A stretch of 64,000 nt of DNA, from positions 61,804-125,803 of the forward strand of contig JAWKHI010000017.1 in NCBI GenBank assembly GCA_041394885.1. The letters run 5' to 3'. The notes beneath the pieces were generated by a model, which was given only the letters and a program-made list of their open reading frames with translations, was not told where the DNA came from and searched no databases. This DNA comes from DSOI01 sp041394885. GTDB taxonomy: Bacteria; Acidobacteriota; Terriglobia; Bryobacterales; Bryobacteraceae. Of this stretch, positions 34,941 through 43,398 are shown in pieces; positions within the stretch are counted from its first letter, which is position 1, and every line of letters starts with the position of its first letter. Both the position numbers and the translations under genes were made by a program.

Positions 34941-36179
34941 ATGATGCAACCATTCTCTCGACGGTCGTTCCTGCGCCGCGCTCTTGCCCTTCCCGCCGCC
35001 GCCTGGATGGCGCGCTATCAGGCGCTCGCCGCGCCCCATTCCGGTAAGGTCAAAATCACCGCCGTCAAAGCGATGCAGATCAAAAACATCGCCGGCAATT
35101 CGCTGATCCGCATCGAGACAGACGCCGGCCTCACCGGCTATGGCGAAGCCGGCGCCACCGGACCGATGGCGCGCGCCCGCATCGACACCATGGCCTCCCG
35201 CTTCCTCATCGGGCAGGACCCGCTTTCCATCGAGAGGCATTTTCATGAGATGACGTCGCTCATGCACACCTACATGGCGCACATACCCACCATCAGTGGC
35301 ATCGACATCGCCCTGTGGGATCTCGCGGGCAAGATCCTCGACCGGCCTGTCAACGTCCTGCTCGGTGGCCCGTTCCGTCCCGCCATCCGGCTCTACTCAC
35401 ACGGGCCGTCGGGAGACTTGCAGGACAAGGCGCAACTCCGTGACTGGGCGGCGCAAGTGAAGGCAGCCCCGGAAGGCTTCACCGCGTTCAAAGCCGGTAT
35501 CGATCGCGTGATCGGCGTTCCCTCCGCGCGCTACGCCGTCTCGCTCGACGGCGATCAGCTTCGCCGGGTGGCTCGCGGGTTCGCCAACGCGCGCGAGGCC
35601 GCCGGAGACTCCATCGACATCGCCGTGCACTGCCACAACGAACTCGACACCACCAGCGCCATCCAGGTGGCCAAGGCCGTGGAACCGATGAATCCCCTGT
35701 TCATCGAAGATCCGCTCCCGGTGGCGTTTTCCGAGGGCTGGCGCGCCGTGGGACAGAACACGCGGATCCCGCTGTTGATCGGTGAGAAGCTCGAACTCGT
35801 TCGCGGCTTCCAGCCGTTTCTCGATTCGCAAACCGCCGACATCATCCACCCCGATCTCGCCTTCGCCGGCGGCTTCACCGGCGCGAAGAAGATCGCCGAC
35901 TATGCCATGCTTACCCGCACCCCGCTCGCATTGCACAACGTCGGCAGTCTGATCCTGTGCTACGCCTCGGCTCACTTCGGCTCCGCGATCTTCAATTTCT
36001 ATCGTTCCGAAAGCGCGCTGGGGCGTCCTACGCGCCATGTGGAGCAGATGTCGGCCAACGGCGCTCCGCAGGTACGCTCCAGCCATCTCACCGTCCCCAA
36101 CGGTCCCGGACTCGGTTTTGAGCCGAACAATGACTATTTGCGGTCGCAGTTGATGGATGGCGAGCCGTTCTGGATTTGA
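34941..36179 (+). CDS. Tat-exported enolase-superfamily enzyme (2), His at first metal-ligand position
   Basis: Mandelate racemase/galactonate dehydratase-like enzyme of 412 residues with a Tat signal (FSRRSFLRRALALPAAA). The second and third metal ligands, Glu256 (FIEDPL) and Glu282 (IGEKLEL), are present with the same 26-residue spacing as in the paralogue at 30711. The first position, Asp in most members, is His230 here (AVHCHNEL). A late ALHNVGS histidine is conserved. Either a His-ligand subgroup or altered chemistry. AGGAGG lies about 10 nt upstream. Confidence 0.88.
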   Translation: MMQPFSRRSFLRRALALPAAAWMARYQALAAPHSGKVKITAVKAMQIKNIAGNSLIRIETDAGLTGYGEAGATGPMARARIDTMASRFLIGQDPLSIERHFHEMTSLMHTYMAHIPTISGIDIALWDLAGKILDRPVNVLLGGPFRPAIRLYSHGPSGDLQDKAQLRDWAAQVKAAPEGFTAFKAGIDRVIGVPSARYAVSLDGDQLRRVARGFANAREAAGDSIDIAVHCHNELDTTSAIQVAKAVEPMNPLFIEDPLPVAFSEGWRAVGQNTRIPLLIGEKLELVRGFQPFLDSQTADIIHPDLAFAGGFTGAKKIADYAMLTRTPLALHNVGSLILCYASAHFGSAIFNFYRSESALGRPTRHVEQMSANGAPQVRSSHLTVPNGPGLGFEPNNDYLRSQLMDGEPFWI

Positions 36180-36243
36180 CGCCATAGAAAAAACCCGGCC
36201 ACCGCGGCCACCGCCAGCCCCGCCCACGGGACCGCTGCACTGT

Positions 36244-36257
36244 GTGCTAAATTTTTA
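36244..36257. promoter_or_regulatory. Palindromic operator candidate for BlaI-type repressor
   Basis: GCTAAATTTTTAGC has perfect 6-bp arms (GCTAAA/TTTAGC) and ends 4 nt before the ATG of the BlaI-like gene. It is AT-rich in a GC-rich region. BlaI/MecI dimers bind such palindromes and autoregulate, so this is the natural candidate. Confidence 0.55.
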
Positions 36258-36261
36258 GCAT

Positions 36262-36669
36262 ATGGACCGCAAGCCGCTTGACCGGAAACCTCTGGAAAAG
36301 ACCAGCCGCCGGGAACGCCAGATAATGGAGGCCTTGTTCCGGGCGGGGCAGGGCACGGTGGCCCAGGTTCGCGATGCGATTCCCGATCCGCCGGGATACT
36401 CGGCCGTGCGCGCCACCCTTCGCATTCTCGAAGAGAAAGGGCTGGTGACGCATCAGGATCGCGAAGGAGCCTACGTCTACTCACCCACGGTGTCGCGGGA
36501 AACAGCGCGGCGCGGAGCTCTCCGCGGTCTGGTGGAGACGTTCTTCGCGGGCTCTCGCATGGATGCGGCAATGGCGCTGCTGGGTTCACCCGATGCCAAA
36601 TTCTCTCGAGAGGATCTGGATCGGCTGGCAGCGATTGTGCAAAAGGCAAGAAAGGAAGGCAGGTCATGA
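36262..36669 (+). CDS. BlaI/MecI-family transcriptional repressor
   Basis: The 135-residue winged-helix repressor has RRERQIMEALFRAGQGTVAQVRDAI and the recognition region YSAVRATLRILEEKGLV near residues 45-62. The C-terminal helices for dimerisation follow (LRGLVETFFAGS). In the classical system a BlaR1/MecR1 sensor protease inactivates the repressor. Here the partner protease gene overlaps it by 4 nt (ATGA), and a palindrome lies just before the start. Confidence 0.94.
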   Translation: MDRKPLDRKPLEKTSRRERQIMEALFRAGQGTVAQVRDAIPDPPGYSAVRATLRILEEKGLVTHQDREGAYVYSPTVSRETARRGALRGLVETFFAGSRMDAAMALLGSPDAKFSREDLDRLAAIVQKARKEGRS

Positions 36670-37745
36670 TGTTCGAACTCGCTCTCAAGGCGACCGTGAT
36701 TCTCGCGGCCGCATTCGTGATCAACGCGTGTTGGGCGGCCCGGCCGGCGGCGTCGCGTCATGCCGTCTGGACCGCGGCATTCGCCGGCTTGCTCGCGATG
36801 CCTGCCCTCGCGATGCTGCTGCCCGCGTGGGAAGCCGTCCCGGACTTCGTCTATGCCGTCAGCGCGGCGGGGGCTCCCAACGCCGATTCCACCGTCGCGG
36901 CGGACCCGCTGGTGCGCATCTGGTATTCCGGTATATTCCTAGTTCTCGCCAGGGTCGCTTTGTCTCACCTATTGTTGTGGCGAACCGTGCGCCGGCGCGG
37001 CGCGGTGGCGGCGCCCATCGCCTGGGGCGTCTTTCGTCCCGAGATTCTGCTTCCTCCCGGCGATGTGCATCCGGCCGTGTTGCGTCACGAACAGGCCCAC
37101 GTCGATCGCCACGACGGGCTCTGGCTGCTTTTCGCGCAAGTGGCGTGCGCGGTGTACTGGTTTCATCCGCTGGTGTGGATGGCCGCGTCCAAGTCCGCCG
37201 AAGAGCGGGAACGGGCATGCGATGACCGCGTTCTCGAAAACGCGCGCGGCGTCGACTATGCGGACGCGCTGCTGAAATGCGCGCGGGCTGCGTCCTCGGC
37301 TGCTGTCCTATCGGCTACCGATTCGCTCGAGCGGAGGCTGCGCGCGATTCTGGACCCCGGCGTCGACCGGCGCTCCGCCTCCCGGCGCTTCCTCACTTCG
37401 AGTGCCGCGGTCACCCTTCTGCTCCTGTTGCCCATCGCCGCCTGTGGATCCAAGCGGGTCTACAAGATGGCCGACGTCACCGACGGCCCGCACCTGGTGT
37501 CCAAGGTCGAGCCGAAATACACCGAACAGGCGCGAGAAGCCAAAATCGCGGGCACGTGCATTCTCTCTGTCGTCGTCGGCGCCGACGGCCGCGCGCAGAA
37601 CATCCAGGTGAAGCGCAGCCTCGATGCCGGCCTTGACCGGGAGGCGATGGCTGCCGTGGAGCAATGGCGTTTCGAACCCGGCAGGCGCCGGGGGAAACCG
37701 GTCGCGGTGGCAGCCACCATCGAGGTCAACTTCAGGCTGATGTAG
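36666..37745 (+). CDS. M56 (BlaR1/MecR1-type) membrane metalloprotease fused to a TonB C-terminal domain
   Basis: Membrane protein of 359 residues. N-terminal helices (about 5-25, 30-55, 82-102) are followed by an M56 catalytic site, HEQAH near residue 143, then a hydrophobic VACAVYWFHPLVWMAA. A further membrane segment (TLLLLLPIAACGS, near 255) leads to a TonB C-terminal domain (residues 270-358; VEPKYTEQAREAKIAGTCILSVVVGADG). No penicillin-binding sensor domain is present. The signal is unlikely to be a beta-lactam by the classical route. It is co-transcribed with the BlaI-type repressor. Confidence 0.9.
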   Translation: MMFELALKATVILAAAFVINACWAARPAASRHAVWTAAFAGLLAMPALAMLLPAWEAVPDFVYAVSAAGAPNADSTVAADPLVRIWYSGIFLVLARVALSHLLLWRTVRRRGAVAAPIAWGVFRPEILLPPGDVHPAVLRHEQAHVDRHDGLWLLFAQVACAVYWFHPLVWMAASKSAEERERACDDRVLENARGVDYADALLKCARAASSAAVLSATDSLERRLRAILDPGVDRRSASRRFLTSSAAVTLLLLLPIAACGSKRVYKMADVTDGPHLVSKVEPKYTEQAREAKIAGTCILSVVVGADGRAQNIQVKRSLDAGLDREAMAAVEQWRFEPGRRRGKPVAVAATIEVNFRLM

Positions 37746-37768
37746 TCAGGCAGCCTAGTCAGACAAAA

Positions 37769-40102
37769 ATGCCACGCGCCCTCCGCACTCTCGCCCGCGC
37801 GCCCGCCATCGCCGCAATCGTCGTCGCCGTGCTCGCACTCGGTATCGGTTCGGTCACGGCGATGTTCTCGGTGCTCAACGCCGTGCTCCTGCGTTCGCTG
37901 CCGTATCATCAGCCCGAGCGTCTCTTCGAGATCCGGACCACGGATCAGACAGGGCGGGAGTCGGGCCTGCCCCTCGCCGATTTCGATCGCGTCCGCGCCT
38001 TGCCCGGCATCGCCGCGATTTCCTTTTCGGCGTCGGGAGCGGTGACGCTCACGGGTCCCGAAGGCGCGGAAAACGTATTCGGAGAACGTCTGGCCGGCGA
38101 TGGGCTCGCCGTTTATGGCGTGAATCCCGCGCTCGGCCGGCTCGCCAATGGCGACCGCGATGCCGTGATTTCTCATCGCCTCTGGCAGCGGCGCTTTCGC
38201 GGCGACGCGAACATCGTGGGACGCGCGATCGTCATCAACGGCGAGGCGTGGACGATCGGGGCCGTGATGCCGCCGCAATTCGCGTCGGGCAATCCCATCT
38301 TCGAAATGTGGACTCCGTGGCGGTTCACACGGGAGGATCTGGAAAAACACCGCGGCTACAACGGCAACACCATCATCCGTTTGACGGAAGGCGTGCCAGC
38401 GGCGCAACTAGCCGCGCGCGTCGAAAGGGAATCGCTGGGCGCGAATAAGAACCTCCATCCGAAGGTAGAAACGCTTCGGGACCGCTACATCGGTGACCCA
38501 GGTCCAGTTCTTTGGACTCTACTCGGGGCAGTTGGATTGGTGCTGCTGATTGCGTGTCTGAATGCCGGGAGCCTGTTGCTGGCCCGCGCGCTGGCGGGTC
38601 GCCAGGAAACAGCCGTCCGTGCGGCGCTGGGCGCCAGCCGATGGCAGTTGCTCGGTCCCGTGCTGGCTGAAAGCGCCGTGCTATCGATTGGCGCGGCCCT
38701 CTGCGGAACCGCCGTTGCCTGGACGATGGTGCATGCATTGACGTCGATCCTTCCCGAGCGCGTCCCACTGCCAAGACTCGAACAGACCTCGATCGACGCC
38801 TGGGCACTCGCCGTCGCGCTGGTTGCTACCACCGTCAGCGTATTTGCCGCCACTCTCGCTCCGGCGCTCGCGGCCTTGCGCGTTCGCCCGGCCGCCGCTC
38901 TCGGCGAGAGATCCGGCACTGGCACCCGCGGCGCGCAGCGCTTTCGCGCCGGAGCCGTGATCCTCCAGACGGCCCTTTCGGTGATTCTGCTCACCGGCGC
39001 CGGGCTGCTTCTGCGCAGCCTCGCCCACATGCTCGAAACCGACCCTGGATATCGCCGCGAAGGGATCCTTACCGCGCGCATCCCGATGCCGTTCGAACTC
39101 GGGCAGCGCGGCAATGAATCACACGATGCGCACTATCGCGCCGTGCTCGAAGCCGTCCGTGCCATCCCCGGAGTGCGCGACGCCGCCATCACTACCGTGC
39201 TTCCGCTGGGACGCGTGTCGGCGAGCATCTCGTTCGCCGCCGAGGGCCGTCCCACCAGGAACGATGAATACGTGCAATTCCAGGCCATCAGCCCGGACTA
39301 TTTTCGCGTCATGGGTATCCGCTTGCTCGCCGGACGCTTCTTCGACGAGCGAGACACCGCCACCGCGCCCGGCGTGATGATCGTCAACGATGTCACGGCG
39401 CGAAAGTATTGGCCCGGCGAGGATGCGGTCGGCAAACGCGTCGCTGGAAACAAACCCGTCACCGTTGTTGGAGTGGTCGGCGCCATCCGCCGCGGCGCGA
39501 TGCGCGAGCCGCCGGGGCCGCAAGCATACAGCCCCTTCCCGCAATTCATGTTTGGCCTGCATGGAACCACGCTCGTGGCGCGCACCGCCGGTCCGCCTCC
39601 GGAATCGCTCGCCGCGCCGCTGCGCAAACTGCTGCGCGAGCAGTTCCCCAATCACCCCGTGGCCGAAGTGCGCACCATGGATGCCGTCGTCTCCGATTCG
39701 GTAGCCGGTCCGCGATTCTATGCGGTGCTGCTGACCGCGTTCGCCGCCATCGCTCTCCTGCTCGCCGCCGCCGGACTCTACGCGCTCCTCGCCCACAACG
39801 TCGCCGAGCGGCGCCGGGAGATCGGCATCCGCCTCGCTCTCGGTGCCACGCCCGCCCGCATCGCGCGATTCTTTCTTTCACGTGGACTCGCGCTCGTAGC
39901 GGTAGGGCTGCTGTCTGGAGCGGCCGCGAGCGCCGCGCTCACCCGCCTCCTTCGCGCGCAGTTGTATGAGGTGCAACCGGGCGATCCGGTGACCCTGGCC
40001 TTGGTGTGCGTCGTGTTGCTGATCGTGGGCACGGTGGCGATGGCCGCTCCGGCCCGCCGAGCCGCGCGTGTCGATCCGGCGTGCACGCTGCGGGCGGAGT
40101 GA
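37769..40102 (+). CDS. ADOP-type MacB/FtsX permease (acidobacterial duplicated orphan permease)
   Basis: A 777-residue permease with two MacB_PCD/FtsX modules. The first membrane anchor is IAAIVVAVLALGIGSVTAMFSVLNAVLLR, followed by a periplasmic domain and an FtsX block with LVLLIACLNAGSLLLARALAGRQETAVRAALGASR. The second module ends with the matching block AAIALLLAAAGLYALLAHNVAERRREIGIRLALGA. It fits the large ADOP family (TIGR03434) expanded in Solibacter relatives, which lacks a linked ATPase. ATG 37769 is chosen because earlier residues in frame lie within the M56 gene. Transport substrate unknown. Confidence 0.93.
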   Translation: MPRALRTLARAPAIAAIVVAVLALGIGSVTAMFSVLNAVLLRSLPYHQPERLFEIRTTDQTGRESGLPLADFDRVRALPGIAAISFSASGAVTLTGPEGAENVFGERLAGDGLAVYGVNPALGRLANGDRDAVISHRLWQRRFRGDANIVGRAIVINGEAWTIGAVMPPQFASGNPIFEMWTPWRFTREDLEKHRGYNGNTIIRLTEGVPAAQLAARVERESLGANKNLHPKVETLRDRYIGDPGPVLWTLLGAVGLVLLIACLNAGSLLLARALAGRQETAVRAALGASRWQLLGPVLAESAVLSIGAALCGTAVAWTMVHALTSILPERVPLPRLEQTSIDAWALAVALVATTVSVFAATLAPALAALRVRPAAALGERSGTGTRGAQRFRAGAVILQTALSVILLTGAGLLLRSLAHMLETDPGYRREGILTARIPMPFELGQRGNESHDAHYRAVLEAVRAIPGVRDAAITTVLPLGRVSASISFAAEGRPTRNDEYVQFQAISPDYFRVMGIRLLAGRFFDERDTATAPGVMIVNDVTARKYWPGEDAVGKRVAGNKPVTVVGVVGAIRRGAMREPPGPQAYSPFPQFMFGLHGTTLVARTAGPPPESLAAPLRKLLREQFPNHPVAEVRTMDAVVSDSVAGPRFYAVLLTAFAAIALLLAAAGLYALLAHNVAERRREIGIRLALGATPARIARFFLSRGLALVAVGLLSGAAASAALTRLLRAQLYEVQPGDPVTLALVCVVLLIVGTVAMAAPARRAARVDPACTLRAE

Positions 40103-40103
40103 A

Positions 40104-40125
40104 CCCCGCTCTATCGAGAGAGGGG
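40104..40125. terminator. Bidirectional terminator-like hairpin between convergent genes
   Basis: CCCCGCTCT, loop ATCG, AGAGAGGGG: nine positions with one mismatch. It occupies nearly the whole 24-bp gap between the ADOP permease and the PIN-domain gene. No long U-run. Confidence 0.5.
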
Positions 40126-40126
40126 C

Positions 40127-40558
40127 CTACAGAAACGCCCGCTCTAGCGACGCAATAAACTGAATCCCCGGAACCACCTTCCGGCTCAGCCTCTCATCGT
40201 TCGTAATGAACAGGTCGCACCTGGCCGTGGCCGCGCAGGAAAGCTGAATCGCGTCCGGTGGCTTCAGTGACTTGTCCTTCCGCAATTCCGCGAAGATCCG
40301 CGCCGCAGCCCGGTCGAACGCTAAGACGGAGATGCCCGGCCCGCTCAACACACTTTCATACCGCTCGGCTAATGCGGTCTCACCCATCGCCACCGGTTTC
40401 GCCAAAACCTCGCTCAGCGTCAGCGTCGACGTCAGCAGCTCATCCCGGCGGACCGACATCCGTTCCACGATCGATCGAACACGGGCGGAGCGCTCGCCCG
40501 TGTCCTCGATCATGTAGATCCACAGATTCGAGTCGAAAAAAACCCGGCTCAATCCCAT
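40127..40558 (-). CDS. PIN-domain ribonuclease (VapC-like toxin)
   Basis: A 143-residue PIN-domain protein. Conserved acidic residues are visible: Asp9 in FFDSNLWIYMIED, Glu in TLSEVLAKPV, Asp in PPDAIQLSCAA, and Asp residues in FITNDERL. This is the VapC-type metal site for RNA cleavage. Its start overlaps the upstream gene by 10 nt, so expression is coupled. The partner is not a typical VapB antitoxin (no short AbrB or RHH protein). Confidence 0.9.
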   Translation of the reverse strand: MGLSRVFFDSNLWIYMIEDTGERSARVRSIVERMSVRRDELLTSTLTLSEVLAKPVAMGETALAERYESVLSGPGISVLAFDRAAARIFAELRKDKSLKPPDAIQLSCAATARCDLFITNDERLSRKVVPGIQFIASLERAFL

Positions 40559-41052
40559 CCCTCACGCTGTTTCCGGATGTATTCGTCCGGATCTTCGTCG
40601 CTCCAAAGGTTCTTCCCGAGCCCGAACATCTCGAACACGCCAGAAAGCCATTGGACGGGCCGCGACTTCGGTTCTTCCGTCCCATACCGGTGCCGCGCCC
40701 AATCGATCAGTTCGTGGTACCGCTCGGGAACGTCACCCGGATCGGGGAAGACTTTGCCCGTCCGCTCCGGGTGTACGGGATCACTGGCCAGGAGCAGCCG
40801 GCGCCGGTTCTTGCCCGTCTCGAACAGCATCGCGTACTTTCCAGGATTCGGCGCACGGTTCGCCACGCAGTGCAGGGAAGCGTGTACGCGAACTCCGGCT
40901 CTCAGTTCACCGGCGAGATCCTCCACAGCGGCTCGCGCCACGATCTCCCCAATCAGGAAGTCGGAGCGTTTGGGGTTTTCGCGGTGCAGAAGCGCGGTGG
41001 CGATGAATACTTCGTCGGCCACCTTCACTTCAATTACGTCGAGTACGGACAT
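40549..41052 (-). CDS. Uncharacterised partner protein of PIN toxin (candidate antitoxin)
   Basis: A 167-residue protein of no family I can name. It begins MSVLDVIEVKVADEVFIATA, and an N-terminal helical region resembles a small winged-helix (FLIGEIVARAAVEDLAGEL). A distinctive block HASLHCVANRAPNPGKYAML follows, then TGKNRRRLLL, and an acidic aromatic tail (YHELIDWARHRYG, WSDEDPDEYIRKQREGWD). ATG 41052 is chosen; AGGAGG lies 11 nt upstream, and GTG 41073 is also possible but precedes that site. Order and 10-nt overlap with the PIN gene suggest an antitoxin role. Confidence 0.7.
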   Translation of the reverse strand: MSVLDVIEVKVADEVFIATALLHRENPKRSDFLIGEIVARAAVEDLAGELRAGVRVHASLHCVANRAPNPGKYAMLFETGKNRRRLLLASDPVHPERTGKVFPDPGDVPERYHELIDWARHRYGTEEPKSRPVQWLSGVFEMFGLGKNLWSDEDPDEYIRKQREGWD

Positions 41053-41075
41053 AGACAACACTACCTCCTGCACAA

Positions 41076-41104
41076 ATAGTATACTTTACAAGCCTAGGTG
41101 TCAA
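41076..41104 (-). promoter_or_regulatory. Consensus sigma-70 promoter of the PIN toxin unit, with palindrome
   Basis: On the minus strand TTGACA (41104-41099) is followed after 17 nt by TACTAT (41081-41076). An AGTATACT palindrome (41078-41085) covers the -10, a likely autorepression site. The -35 lies only one base beyond the pnp terminator's T-tract. Confidence 0.7.
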
Positions 41105-41105
41105 C

Positions 41106-41130
41106 AAAAAAAGGACGGCCGAAGCCGTCC
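41106..41130 (-). terminator. Intrinsic terminator of pnp
   Basis: GGACGGC-TTCG-GCCGTCC followed by TTTTTTT on the minus strand: a perfect 7-bp stem with a stable UUCG loop and U-run. It begins 30 nt after the pnp stop. Confidence 0.95.
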
Positions 41131-41160
41131 CTCTTTCCAAACCAACTCTGGCCGGACCTT

Positions 41161-43290
41161 CTATTCGTCCGACGCGCTCTTGCCAGCCTTCATCTTCTCC
41201 CGCAACTCCTTCAAGACCGCCTTCCGGCTCAGCTTGATCTTGTTGCCTTCGATGGCCAGCACCTTCACCTGAATCTGGTCGCCTTCGTTCAGCTCATCCT
41301 GCACCGTCTTCACACGGCTCTCGGAAATTTCGCTGATGTGCAGCAATCCGTCGGTGCCCGGGAAGATCTCGACGAACGCTCCGAAGTCCACGATGCGCAC
41401 CACTTTCCCGAGGTACGTCTTGCCGATCTCCGCCGTCGCGCCGATGGCATTCACCCGGCGCAGCGCCTCTTCGGCCGATCCGCCGTCGACGGCGAAGATG
41501 TTCACCGTGCCGTCGTCGCTCACGTCGATCTTGACGCCCGTTTCGTCGGTGATGGAGCGGATCATCTTGCCGCCCGGTCCGATCAGATCGCGGATCTTGT
41601 CGGTCGGGATGGTCACCGTGTAGATGCGCGGCGCGTACGCCGACAGATCCTTACGCGGTTCCGCAATGGCGGCGTTCATCTTGTCCAGAATTTCCAAACG
41701 CGCCTTCTTGGCCTGCTGCAGCGCCTCGCGCATGATGGCGGTGCTGATGTTGGGCGCCTTGATGTCCATCTGCAGCGCCGTGATGCCGTCCTTGGTGCCG
41801 GCCACCTTGAAGTCCATGTCGCCGTAGTGATCTTCGGCTCCGGCGATGTCGGTCAGGATGGCGTAGTCGTCACCCTCGAGCACAAGGCCCATGGCGATGC
41901 CGCCCACCGGCGCCGAGATCGGCACGCCCGCGTCCATCAGGCTCAGGCTGCCGCCGCACACCGACGCCATGGAGCTCGATCCGTTCGATTCGAGAATGTC
42001 GCTCACCACGCGCAGCGTGTAAGGGAAGGCTTTCTCGTCGGGAATCACCGCCGAGAGTGCACGCTCGGCCAGGATTCCGTGCCCGATCTCACGCCGCCCG
42101 GGGCTGCGCAGAAACGCCACTTCGCCCACGCTGAAAGGCGGGAAGTTGTAGTGCAGCATGAACCGCTTGGAGACCGCGCCTTCCGGATCCAGCAGTTCGA
42201 TCCGCTGCTCGTCTTCCTTGGTCCCGAGCGTGGTCGTCACCAGCGCCTGCGTTTCGCCGCGCGTGAACAGGCCCGATCCGTGCGTCCGCGGCAGCAGACT
42301 CACCTCGCAGGCGATGTCGCGCAACTCGTCGAACTTGCGGCCATCCGGACGCCGTTTCTTCTTCAGCATCTCGTCGCGGAAGATGCTCTCCTTCAGACGG
42401 TCGAACAGACCAGGCGCCGCCGCCCGTGCTGCCGTATCTTCTTCCGGGATGCTCTCGATCGCACGCTTCTTCTGTTCGGCCACCTTCCGGTAGCTTTCGA
42501 GCTTGGGATACTTCTTGGTGTCCAGCGCATCGGTCAGATCCACGCGAACCAGCTTTTCGATCTTGCCGTAAAGCTCCTGGTCGATCGGCGCGGGAACGTA
42601 GGTGCGCTTCGCCTTGCCGGCCTTCTTCTGCAGCTCTTCGATTCCCTCGATCAGCTTGATGCAGCACTGGTGGCCATATTCGATGCAATCCACCACGCGG
42701 TCTTCGGTTACGCCCTTGCCGCCCGCTTCCACCATCACGATGCCGCTGCGGGTGCCGGCCACCACGATCGAAAAATCGGCTTCCTTTTCTTCCTCGTAGT
42801 TCAGGCACGGCGTCAACTTGCCGTTCACCAGACCCACTCGCAATCCGGCCAGAACATGGTCGAACGGGATATCGGAAATCGCCAGCGCCGCGGCCGCGCC
42901 CGTGATCGCCAGCGGACCCGGGTCCCGCAGCGGATCGGCCGACATCACAAGCGCGATCACCTGCGTGTCGCACGCGTAGCCCTCGGCAAACAGCGGACGG
43001 ATCGGACGATCGATCAGGCGGCTGGTGAGGATCTCTTTCTCGCTCGGCCGGCCTTCTCTCTTGATGAAGCCGCCCGGGAATTTGCCGGCGGCGTAGGTGT
43101 ACTCGCGGTAGTCGACCGTGAGGGGTAGAAAGCTCGCGCCCGGCCGCGGATCCTCGTTACCGCACGCGGTGACCAGCACCACATTCTCGCCGTAACGGAT
43201 GATGATGGAACCGCCGGCCTGCTTGGCCAACTTTCCGGTTTCGAGGGTGACCAGCCGCCCTTCCAGGTCGACTGTGACTGAATGAACCAT
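41161..43290 (-). CDS. pnp: Polynucleotide phosphorylase
   Basis: Phosphorolytic 3'-5' exoribonuclease and degradosome component, 709 residues, full length. Two RNase PH domains flank an all-helical linker. The second carries the catalytic region (FSVGEVAFLRSPGRREIGHG). A KH domain (IPTDKIRDLIGPGGKMIRSI, near residue 560) and an S1 domain (YLGKVVRIVDFGAFVEIFPG, near residue 625) follow. AAGGAG lies 7 nt before the ATG. rpsO lies 108 nt upstream, the classical rpsO-pnp order. Confidence 0.98.
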   Translation of the reverse strand: MVHSVTVDLEGRLVTLETGKLAKQAGGSIIIRYGENVVLVTACGNEDPRPGASFLPLTVDYREYTYAAGKFPGGFIKREGRPSEKEILTSRLIDRPIRPLFAEGYACDTQVIALVMSADPLRDPGPLAITGAAAALAISDIPFDHVLAGLRVGLVNGKLTPCLNYEEEKEADFSIVVAGTRSGIVMVEAGGKGVTEDRVVDCIEYGHQCCIKLIEGIEELQKKAGKAKRTYVPAPIDQELYGKIEKLVRVDLTDALDTKKYPKLESYRKVAEQKKRAIESIPEEDTAARAAAPGLFDRLKESIFRDEMLKKKRRPDGRKFDELRDIACEVSLLPRTHGSGLFTRGETQALVTTTLGTKEDEQRIELLDPEGAVSKRFMLHYNFPPFSVGEVAFLRSPGRREIGHGILAERALSAVIPDEKAFPYTLRVVSDILESNGSSSMASVCGGSLSLMDAGVPISAPVGGIAMGLVLEGDDYAILTDIAGAEDHYGDMDFKVAGTKDGITALQMDIKAPNISTAIMREALQQAKKARLEILDKMNAAIAEPRKDLSAYAPRIYTVTIPTDKIRDLIGPGGKMIRSITDETGVKIDVSDDGTVNIFAVDGGSAEEALRRVNAIGATAEIGKTYLGKVVRIVDFGAFVEIFPGTDGLLHISEISESRVKTVQDELNEGDQIQVKVLAIEGNKIKLSRKAVLKELREKMKAGKSASDE

Positions 43291-43398
43291 TGACTTCTCC
43301 TTAATCGTGAATACCGATCAAGGTAGACTTTGGAGGTTGGATTTTGTGTAGGGGTATGAACGACCACTACCGATGGCGCCGGACTCCGGCCACGTGGC

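Noticed and set aside
41098..43128. A 676-codon plus-strand open frame opposite pnp
   Set aside because: Rich in His, Arg and Val with no recognisable motif, and pnp on the other strand is full length and certain.
43291..43398. RNase III-type hairpin between rpsO and pnp, as in Escherichia coli
   Set aside because: Only a 5-bp GC stem (43378-43390) is present, too small to equate with the known regulatory hairpin.
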